Source: Saccharibacillus soli
GTDB taxonomy: Bacteria > Bacillota > Bacilli > Paenibacillales > Paenibacillaceae
Reading direction: 5' to 3'
Length of the DNA stretch: 64,000 nucleotides
Assembly: GCA_002189105.1 (NCBI GenBank)
Contig: NIOB01000006.1
Span: 62,001 to 126,000 of the forward strand
The notes beneath the pieces were generated by a model, which worked only from the letters and a program-made list of their open reading frames with translations, was not told where the DNA came from and did not search any database. This document shows, in pieces, positions 16,571 to 24,233 of this stretch. A program made the translations under genes and the position numbers. The first letter of the stretch is position 1. Each line of letters opens with the position of its first letter.

Positions 16571-18847
16571 ATGCAGAAAAAATGGCTCTACCGGCTCATC
16601 CTGTCGTATTTGCCTATTCTGTTTGCGGTCGTGTCTTGTCTGGTTATCGTGTTTTTCATGACGTTGAATGAAACGGTGCGCAAGCAGACGCTGCGAGCCA
16701 ACGAAATCTATGCGCAGAACGTGGTTCAGGTGGTGGATACGTCGCTCAGGGGCATTGAGACTCCCACAATCAAAGGGCTGCTGCTGAATGATCGCGTTGG
16801 CGGCTTCTTTCAGGAAATGCAGGGTTCGACTCCTTACCGCGACTATGGCGTGACGGAAGCGCTGCTTGATTTTATGTCGCCGCTGCCGATGATCGACTCC
16901 GTTTATTTATATCGACGCGCGGATGACAAGGTGCTGATGCAGTCGTTCTCCTCGTCGCTGCCTTCATTTGGCGATAAGGCCTTCATTCAGCGGACGCTGG
17001 CTGATCCGGCTGTGCCTGTCTGGAGCGGCCTGCGGCAGATGCAGCTTTTTCCAGGGGATCGGGAGCCGAGAGCAGTGGTATCACTGTCCAAAGCCGTTCC
17101 CTATTTTTCGGGGGAACAAGGTCTGATTGTTGTCAATGTGCGCAAGGAATCCATCCAATCCATGATCCAGGAGATGAGCCGGGAAAATGTCGATGTCTGC
17201 ATCAAGGATCGGGTGGGCGGCATCATTGGCGGTTCCGAGCAGAGCTGTTCGGATGAAGGCGGGCGGGAGAAAATCTCGCTCACCTCGGCTTATACCGGGT
17301 GGAACGTCGAAGTACGGCTGGCTGGGGTAGGCGCTTTTTCGCTGCTGTCCGCTTTCTCCAATCTGTGGGCCTTGTTGGGCTTCGCCGCCATCATTGGCGG
17401 GATTGCGGCCATGACGTATATCAGCCACCGGCACTATCGCCCACTTGGGCAGGTGATGAACCGGATTACGGCATTGGCGGAGCAGCACCGCGAGCGTGGG
17501 ATTCTGACTCCGGGCAGCAGCGATGACGAGTTTGCCTTCATTGAACGGTCGCTGGAGAAGCTGATTGAACAGGCCAATGACTATGAACGTCAGCAGGCGG
17601 AAGGGCTGCCGTATCGCCGCGCTCATATGTTCAAGGAATTGATGGAAGGCAGCCGGGATATGCGGCCGGAGGAGTGGAGCCGCGAGCGGGAGAGTCTGGG
17701 CATGGGCGGAGAGTGGGAAGGCATCGTTGTCGGCATTGTTGAGATTGATGCGTACACCTCCCTGTCTACGGAATACCCCGCACGCGATCTGGCTTTATTC
17801 AAATTCATGCTGCGCAGCGTCATTCAGGAGATCGCGGACGACTGCGGGGAGCCGCTGTGGACGGAATGGATTGGGCCGGATCGGCTGGGGCTGCTCTATC
17901 GGAGGCGCCCGGATGCGGATCGTCCGATCGACCCGGCACGTCTGGCCGCCATGGCGCGGCAGGCAGGCGGCTGGCTAAAGCAAAATGCGAAATTTACGGC
18001 CACGTTTGGCTTCGGCAGTGCGGCTGAGGATCTGCCTGGGGTTTCGGCTTCCTATCGTAAAGCGTTGGCCGCATTGGATCGAAAAGTCGCCGAGGGGCCT
18101 GATCGCGTCTATGTATTCGGCCGTGCAGGGGAGCAGGTTGGAGCAGGCGGAGGTATGGATGCTCTGGTGCAGGCGGTACGCGAAGCGGCGCTGGCGTTCC
18201 GCTTGGGCAGCGATGAATGGGAGGAGCTGGTGGAACGGTTCTTCGCGCTGATCGCAGCGGACGGCTGCTCCAAAGAGGATATTGTGCGGCTGCTGAAGCT
18301 GCTTGAAGCCCAGTTCAGGCGGGAGATGCAGGAGCTGCCGCCGCCCATGCAGGAGATCTGGGCGGGCTGCACCCTGCGCGGCATCCCGGCATCAACGGCG
18401 GACTTTGAATGGATTGGCGAGCTGAGAGGGCCGCTGCTGGAATCATTGCGCGAAGCCGAAGGGCAGCTGCGTGAAGGCCGGATGAATCGGGAGCATTATG
18501 ATTTGGCGAATCGAATGAAGGCTTACGTGGCTGAACATTACGGGGACCCCGATTTCTCCCTGACTCATATCAGTGAGGCATTTGAAGGCAATGCGAAGAC
18601 GATCAGCCGAATCTTCAAAGAGGAGATTGGCGAGAAATTCGTTGATTATCTGGCACGGCTGCGGATGGAAGAAGCCAAGAGGCTGCTGGTGGAGAGTGAT
18701 GAATCCGTCCAGACCATCGCCGAGAAGGTCGGCTATCTGTACCCCATGTCGTTCATCCGGGTGTTCAAGAAACTGGAAGGCGTCACGCCGGGCGAATATC
18801 GCAAAGAACGCCAGGGCGGAGAATCGAAGCAAAAACGCGGCGGTTGA
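16571..18847 (+). CDS. Membrane-bound AraC-family transcriptional regulator with extracellular sensor
   Basis: A one-protein sensor-regulator of 758 residues. A membrane segment near residues 8-30 and another near 256-285 bracket an extracellular cache-like sensor. A cytoplasmic linker follows, and residues about 640-745 form an AraC DNA-binding domain with two helix-turn-helices (FSLTHISEAF and VQTIAEKVGYLYPMSFIRVFKK). Such proteins sense an outside ligand and act on nearby sugar genes without a separate kinase. The start at 16571 follows AGAGGAGGAAG; the longer frame from 16469 lacks a membrane-like start. It lies in the middle of the catabolic series and is the best candidate activator of it. 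Confidence 0.88.
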   Translation: MQKKWLYRLILSYLPILFAVVSCLVIVFFMTLNETVRKQTLRANEIYAQNVVQVVDTSLRGIETPTIKGLLLNDRVGGFFQEMQGSTPYRDYGVTEALLDFMSPLPMIDSVYLYRRADDKVLMQSFSSSLPSFGDKAFIQRTLADPAVPVWSGLRQMQLFPGDREPRAVVSLSKAVPYFSGEQGLIVVNVRKESIQSMIQEMSRENVDVCIKDRVGGIIGGSEQSCSDEGGREKISLTSAYTGWNVEVRLAGVGAFSLLSAFSNLWALLGFAAIIGGIAAMTYISHRHYRPLGQVMNRITALAEQHRERGILTPGSSDDEFAFIERSLEKLIEQANDYERQQAEGLPYRRAHMFKELMEGSRDMRPEEWSRERESLGMGGEWEGIVVGIVEIDAYTSLSTEYPARDLALFKFMLRSVIQEIADDCGEPLWTEWIGPDRLGLLYRRRPDADRPIDPARLAAMARQAGGWLKQNAKFTATFGFGSAAEDLPGVSASYRKALAALDRKVAEGPDRVYVFGRAGEQVGAGGGMDALVQAVREAALAFRLGSDEWEELVERFFALIAADGCSKEDIVRLLKLLEAQFRREMQELPPPMQEIWAGCTLRGIPASTADFEWIGELRGPLLESLREAEGQLREGRMNREHYDLANRMKAYVAEHYGDPDFSLTHISEAFEGNAKTISRIFKEEIGEKFVDYLARLRMEEAKRLLVESDESVQTIAEKVGYLYPMSFIRVFKKLEGVTPGEYRKERQGGESKQKRGG

Positions 18848-18857
18848 GGAACACGGG

Positions 18858-18893
18858 TCTGAGGAGTCTGGCGGATCTGAAGAGTCTGACGGA
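18858..18893. repeat. Two tandem copies of an 18-nt unit
   Basis: TCTGAGGAGTCTGGCGGA at 18858-18875 is followed directly by a copy differing at two positions (18876-18893). It lies in the 94-bp gap between the AraC regulator and the next gene. It would encode Ser-Glu-Glu-Ser-Gly/Asp-Gly repeats in the frame of the following gene, but upstream of its likely start. Confidence 0.6.
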
Positions 18894-18941
18894 TCAGTCC
18901 GAATCGATCACGAACCGAAATCGACAGGGAGGGCAAGAGGA

Positions 18942-19628
18942 ATGAAACGTTGGATGTACAGAGCCTGGAGTCAGAATGCGGACGCCGCAGCCGATTATCT
19001 GGGCAAGGTCGCCGAGCGGGAGAGCGAGCTGCTGGGCAGCATGCAGGCTGCTGGGGTAACGGCGCTGAGTGTATTTGGCGGGGATGGGAACTGGTTCTTG
19101 TATGCGGAGACGGAGGGCGAAGACGAGGCGGCCATTGAGCCGGAGGAGCTGCTGCCCGGTGCCGAGGCGGTGCTGTCGGTCTGGCCCGGCTCCTCGCAGC
19201 GCCGATTGTTTGTCCCGATGATGGACATCTTCCATTATCAGCACCCCGTGGACAGGGAGCATTGGCGCAGGAAGACCCAGACGGAGAGCTACGGGCGCCT
19301 TGCCCGGCTTCGACCGGAACAGGTATCCAGCTACGTCTTCTACCATTATCAATATCAGGAAGAGAAGCCGGGAGATGGCGACAAATACGGCATCATTGGT
19401 CTGCATGAGAATATGCTCTTTTTCTATGCGGAGCGACCGTCTACGGTTGAGCCTGCACCCTATGCGGGGCGGCTGAATACCCGTCAGACACCGGAGGATT
19501 GGGGCGCTGTCATGCAGCCGCATTTTATCGAATGGCAGGACGCATCCGAAAACGAAAGAATCTGGCTCAACCTGAAGCCCATGTTTGATGTTCGAGTTCC
19601 AGTGAAAGCAGTGGAAGAGGAGGAATGA
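18942..19628 (+). CDS. Small protein with faint L-rhamnose mutarotase-like N-terminus
   Basis: A 228-residue cytoplasmic protein of uncertain function. The first ~105 residues have the rhythm of the dimeric alpha/beta-barrel mutarotase RhaM: MKRWMYRAW, then ELLGSMQAAGVTALSVF, a GNWFLYAET strand and PMMDIFHY. The histidine before the helix that RhaM uses appears to be missing. Residues 115-228 are not recognisable. The start at 18942 follows AGGGCAAGAGGA. It lies four bases before the GH2 gene and is probably co-translated with it, which points to an accessory role for that enzyme or its sugar product. Treat the RhaM link as a hypothesis. Confidence 0.6.
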   Translation: MKRWMYRAWSQNADAAADYLGKVAERESELLGSMQAAGVTALSVFGGDGNWFLYAETEGEDEAAIEPEELLPGAEAVLSVWPGSSQRRLFVPMMDIFHYQHPVDREHWRRKTQTESYGRLARLRPEQVSSYVFYHYQYQEEKPGDGDKYGIIGLHENMLFFYAERPSTVEPAPYAGRLNTRQTPEDWGAVMQPHFIEWQDASENERIWLNLKPMFDVRVPVKAVEEEE

Positions 19629-19632
19629 AGCG

Positions 19633-22600
19633 ATGACCCATCGTAAGTCCCAGACTGAATCATCGGACCCGAGAACTTTGAGCGATCCCCATCCCTACCG
19701 CAGCCGAATCAGCCTGAATGGAGAATGGGACTTTATGCCGCTTTATAATCGGCCGCAGGAGCTGTCGCTGCCGACCGATCTGGTATATGAGAAACAGAAG
19801 GTGAAAGTCCCTTCAAGCTGGAGGGGATCTTACGAATCGCGTCCGGGCTATTCATTTGGACGAATTGAAGAATATGATTACGGGCTGTTCGCTCCCTACG
19901 ATTACCCGCAGGAATGGGACTGTGCGGAAGCCGGGCTGCTGCGCCGATCCTTCACGGTGCCCCAATCGTGGGCAGGAAGACGAATCGTGCTGCGGCTGGA
20001 TGGCGTCATGCAGCAGGCAGCAGTCTATCTGGATGGCATCAAGCTGACGGTCTGGCGGGATGGGTATCTACCGCTTCGTCTGGACATCACCCCTTACATA
20101 CAGCCGGGGGAAAAAAGCGAACTTCAGGTCGTCTGCGCCAACTTCGACAAAACCGCGATTCCATCAGGTGCAGTCAAAGTAACGGGTCTGACCGGATCAT
20201 GGTTTGGTTATCTGGCGCGCGGATTATGGCAGGACGTATGGTTGGAAAGTTATCCGCCGCTTGCGATCGAGACGCTGGCCGTGCGAACGTCGGTGCGAGA
20301 GGGGCAGCTTCAGATCGAAGCCAATATCGGCGCAGGTCTGGGATTCAGGCAGTGGGATGATGCGCTTACGGCTTCCCTCAAAGTGCGCCGAGCCGGAAGA
20401 CCGCACGACTCACCGCTGCTTACCGCGCAGGCGGAAGTGCAGCTCCGTCCGTCTGCGCCAAGCGGGGGGGATGATGAGGATTCCGCGCGCTTCCTCCGCT
20501 TGTGTGAAAATGATGATGCCGCTCCACCGGGACAGATTCAGATGCAGCTGGATTGGGCTGACGCGGAGTGGTGGAGTCCGGATTCACCAATATTGTATGA
20601 AGCAGAACTGGAACTGGTGCAGGGCGGGACCATTCTGGATGTGGTGACCGAGCGATTCGGCTTCCGAGAATTTTGGAATGAAGGGCCTGAATTTATGCTC
20701 AATGGGATTCCTGTCCGACTGCGGGGAGATTCCTGGCACTTTCAGGGGCCGACCCAGCAGACGGAGGCCTACGTGCGCACCTGGTATGCGATGTGCCGGG
20801 AGGTTGGGGTGAATGTGATCCGGCTGCATGCGGAGCCTTATCCGGATTATTTCCTGGAGATTGCCGACGAGATGGGCATGATGCTGGTCAGTGAGACGGC
20901 CATCTATGGATCGGGCAAGTCGATGGCGGCTGACCATCCGGATTATATTCTGAACAGTCTGGAGCATGTACGCCGACTTGTGCGGCGCGATCGCAATCAT
21001 CCGTCCGTGGTCATGTGGAGCGTGGAGAACGAGATGCGCTGGGTGGATGGCCGGGATGAATTCAAGCGGCATATCCCTGTACTGATCGACGCGATGAAGC
21101 AGCTCGATCCCACGCGCTTGATTGCTGCCGAAGGCGACAACCGTCTGCTGTCCCAGGCTGCAACCGAAGTCGAGAGCCGACATTACAATATCGACGGCAC
21201 GATTGAACAATGGGATCGCCGGGTGCCTTTGACCTTTGGTGAGCATGGAAGCTGGTGGTACATCTGTCCGCAGAACGCCAGCATGTACATTGGGCTTCGT
21301 GCCTATCGACATACGGATGAATCGGTCAGGGGACTGGCTGAAAAAGAAAGACTGTTTGTGGAATATGCGAGGCGGCAGGGCGTATCCGGCATTTCGACCT
21401 TTAACTTCGCTCATTATTTCATGCGGGCGATGCCTGAGCGCGATATTGCGCTGACCTGGGACGAACGGGAGTCACCCGGCGTGAAGCCGGATTATATCCC
21501 CGCCTATTCCCTGACGTTGAATAATGGCCTGCTGCCGCCGGACTATCCGGCTTATACACCGAACCCGGCCTTTGCGATTATGAAGGAAGCGTTCCGTCCG
21601 GCGGCACTGATCGCAGCACAATATGATCGGGCGTTTTTCGATGACAGGGAGATCGTTCGCAGCTTCGACGTCTACAACGATACGCTAATCGCTCGTCAGG
21701 TCACGGTGGAATTTGTCGTCTCACAGGGAGGTCGTGAACGGAAGCAGGAGCGGATCGATTTTCATCAGCAGCCGGCAGAACGCCGAACGGCGGAGATTCG
21801 CTGGATGCCCGAGCCGATTGGGCGGCCGACCGGACTTGAGCAGCCGTCATCGGAGACGGAGGAAACTTCCTTGATCCCTGAGATTCCTTCCCTTGAACAA
21901 GATGAAGAAGTCGTATTGATGGCCCGGCTCTACCATGACGGCCAACTGGTACATGAGCTGAAGCAGCATTATCGGCTGTTCTCGGCAGGCCTGCGCAGTG
22001 AGCGTATGGCTGTAGAGGGATCAAGCGTGTACATCGGCAGCGAGGACGATTATAACCTGTTGAAGCCGCTGCTGCCGGATTGTTCGCAGATCGCTCCGGA
22101 AGATCTGGAGCAGTTGTCCGTGGAAGCGCTGCTGATCGTAGGAAGCTTCATTCGGGACGAAGAAGGCGAACTCGAACGGGGCATCCAGGCTTTCGCAGCG
22201 CGTGGCGGGCGCGTACTCATTCTGGAGCAGGATGTCTTCTCGCTCGGACGTCTGAAGTTGAACCGGCGCGACTTCATCCGCGCTCATGCCGGCAGCTATG
22301 ACCATCCGATCTTCGCCGGGTTGGGCGATGATGACCTGATATTCTGGGACTCTGAGCTGCGTGAGGAAGGCCCTGCGCCGATTGCCACGGCTGCATTTGA
22401 GAAGCCGGCGGCAGGCGATTACCGCCTGCTGCTGGAGTGCAGCGCCGGCGACTTCGGTGACGGCGGCGATCTCTGGACGCCGCTGCTGGAATATCGCAGC
22501 GGCAGGGGCTACCTGCTGGCGAACCAGCTCGGCCTGATGAGCCGGTTCGCCAGCGTGCCGCAGGCGTGCCTCCTGCTGCGCCGGCTGCTGGCGCATGCAG

Positions 22601-24141
22601 GCCGGGCGCACATCGCCGCGCCAGTAGGGGCGCTTCGCGCCCTCAACGCTCCGCGCGGCGGAGCGGAAGGAAGCGCGGTGCCCGCGCGCTTTCTGGGCGG
22701 GCGAGGCGGCATGGCCGAGCGCCTGCTGGCGGCGCTCCGCCTGCCCTGCGAGCCGCTGCGCCGCGGCAGCGACCTGTCGGCGCTGTCCGCCCGCCTCGTC
22801 GCGGCGAGCGAGCGCTCCGGCAGCGCACAGCCGCCGGAGCATCAGCCCGGCTTCGGCAGCCCCGCCTACACGGGCGATGCTCCCGGCGCCCACGCTCCTG
22901 CGAGCGCAGCCCCCGGCGGCGAAGCTGCCGTCAGGCCGCAGCCCGGCCTGCTGATCGTCGAGCCTGCCATGCTGCGCGAGGCGGGCGTGCCCGAGGCGGC
23001 GCGCGCCTTCGCCGCCGCTGGCGGTGCCGTAGTGGTGCTGCCGTGCGACGAAGGGCACGGCGAAGCGCTGACGCGCTTATTAGACCGCCCGGTTCGGGTC
23101 GTCGCCCACGAAGCTTATCAATTGGAGGCGGATTACAGCCATCCGCTGTCCGCAGGATTGAGTCCGGCCGATCTGTTCGGGCTGGACAAGGTTCATCATT
23201 CTCCGCGTGATGTGGAGAATCTGCCGCTGGGTCTGCATCGGATCGACGCGGACGATCTTCAGCCGATCTGTGTGAGCGTCGAAGGCACCGCCTGGAAAGA
23301 TTATTTTGTGCACAAGCACACGGCTGAACACAGCCGATTGGCGCTGGTGGAGCTGAACCGCGACCGGGCGAGGACGCCGGGGAACTTTGTCGTCGAGATT
23401 CCGTTTGGCGAAGGGCGGATCATCTGCTCCCAGATCCCGCTTCGTCCGGAGCTGGACAAGAATCTGCGCGTCTACACCCGTCTGCTGGGCAACCTGGGGG
23501 CGGCTTTTGCAGATGATCTGTGGAGCAGCGCCAAGGACAACGCGCATTATGCGATTGAGGCGATGATGGCGCTGCCCTGCGAGCCGTATCAGGATGAACA
23601 GGCGATGCGGCAGTATTATACGGACCCTGATTTTTCGCTGAATAATCTGGGAGAGGGCTTGTACGGCTGGATGAAGAAGAAAGAGCGCAGTCCGCAGGAC
23701 GGCCTGATGCGAATCGCAGACTCGGCTGGCGGCTTATGGTTCCTGAGTGCGTTCATTCAACTGCCGGAGCCGCGAGCCATCCCATCTTCCGAAATCGATT
23801 GCGAAGAACGTTCCGCATCGCTCCGGCGCCTCTCCTCGGCTGCCTATTGGGGTCGTGCAGATGCCGAAGCTTCTTCCTCTGTCGAGAGCGGGAGTCTGGA
23901 GCGTTCGGTTCGCCTGCGCGTGGAGGGGCATTACGCTGCTGTCGAGCTTTGGCTCAATGGGCGTCGGCTGCCAGCGCCCGCGTATACCAGCGCTCTGCGA
24001 TCCGGCATCAACCGCCTGATTGTCATCGCAAGAGGGGGGACCGATGATCTCGCGCTGGCTGTCTATTTGGAATATCCCGATGGGCGTCCGATGGACGATC
24101 TGCGCTACCGAATGACCATTGATGAAGTACAGCCCAAATGA
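19633..24141 (+). CDS. GH2-family glycoside hydrolase, unusually long
   Basis: An exo-acting glycosidase of the beta-galactosidase/glucuronidase/mannosidase superfamily; specificity cannot be read. An N-terminal sugar-binding jelly roll (about 20-215) and an Ig-like domain (about 215-345) precede the TIM barrel (about 350-640). The barrel has the acid/base motif MWSVENEM (glutamate 467) and a nucleophile in LTFGEHGSWW (glutamate 537). About 860 further residues follow, including a GATase/trimerisation-like domain (about 800-1250) and a C-terminal beta-sandwich; typical family members are 600-1000 residues. Within the extension, bases 22600-23060 encode a very GC-rich Ala/Pro/Gly segment that looks like an inserted linker. 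No signal peptide, so it acts on imported oligosaccharides. Confidence 0.88.
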   Translation: MTHRKSQTESSDPRTLSDPHPYRSRISLNGEWDFMPLYNRPQELSLPTDLVYEKQKVKVPSSWRGSYESRPGYSFGRIEEYDYGLFAPYDYPQEWDCAEAGLLRRSFTVPQSWAGRRIVLRLDGVMQQAAVYLDGIKLTVWRDGYLPLRLDITPYIQPGEKSELQVVCANFDKTAIPSGAVKVTGLTGSWFGYLARGLWQDVWLESYPPLAIETLAVRTSVREGQLQIEANIGAGLGFRQWDDALTASLKVRRAGRPHDSPLLTAQAEVQLRPSAPSGGDDEDSARFLRLCENDDAAPPGQIQMQLDWADAEWWSPDSPILYEAELELVQGGTILDVVTERFGFREFWNEGPEFMLNGIPVRLRGDSWHFQGPTQQTEAYVRTWYAMCREVGVNVIRLHAEPYPDYFLEIADEMGMMLVSETAIYGSGKSMAADHPDYILNSLEHVRRLVRRDRNHPSVVMWSVENEMRWVDGRDEFKRHIPVLIDAMKQLDPTRLIAAEGDNRLLSQAATEVESRHYNIDGTIEQWDRRVPLTFGEHGSWWYICPQNASMYIGLRAYRHTDESVRGLAEKERLFVEYARRQGVSGISTFNFAHYFMRAMPERDIALTWDERESPGVKPDYIPAYSLTLNNGLLPPDYPAYTPNPAFAIMKEAFRPAALIAAQYDRAFFDDREIVRSFDVYNDTLIARQVTVEFVVSQGGRERKQERIDFHQQPAERRTAEIRWMPEPIGRPTGLEQPSSETEETSLIPEIPSLEQDEEVVLMARLYHDGQLVHELKQHYRLFSAGLRSERMAVEGSSVYIGSEDDYNLLKPLLPDCSQIAPEDLEQLSVEALLIVGSFIRDEEGELERGIQAFAARGGRVLILEQDVFSLGRLKLNRRDFIRAHAGSYDHPIFAGLGDDDLIFWDSELREEGPAPIATAAFEKPAAGDYRLLLECSAGDFGDGGDLWTPLLEYRSGRGYLLANQLGLMSRFASVPQACLLLRRLLAHAGRAHIAAPVGALRALNAPRGGAEGSAVPARFLGGRGGMAERLLAALRLPCEPLRRGSDLSALSARLVAASERSGSAQPPEHQPGFGSPAYTGDAPGAHAPASAAPGGEAAVRPQPGLLIVEPAMLREAGVPEAARAFAAAGGAVVVLPCDEGHGEALTRLLDRPVRVVAHEAYQLEADYSHPLSAGLSPADLFGLDKVHHSPRDVENLPLGLHRIDADDLQPICVSVEGTAWKDYFVHKHTAEHSRLALVELNRDRARTPGNFVVEIPFGEGRIICSQIPLRPELDKNLRVYTRLLGNLGAAFADDLWSSAKDNAHYAIEAMMALPCEPYQDEQAMRQYYTDPDFSLNNLGEGLYGWMKKKERSPQDGLMRIADSAGGLWFLSAFIQLPEPRAIPSSEIDCEERSASLRRLSSAAYWGRADAEASSSVESGSLERSVRLRVEGHYAAVELWLNGRRLPAPAYTSALRSGINRLIVIARGGTDDLALAVYLEYPDGRPMDDLRYRMTIDEVQPK

Positions 24142-24233
24142 ATCATGGAATCTTTGCTTTTTTGTCGTCGCTGTCTGGAACCGTTCGCTGCTTAGGCTGT
24201 TGATCTTCCCAATTCAAAGGAGTGAATCCAATC

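Noticed and set aside
22021-23058. Long minus-strand open frame opposite the GH2 gene
   Set aside because: It is antisense to a well-supported gene and coincides with the very GC-rich linker, where stop codons are rare.
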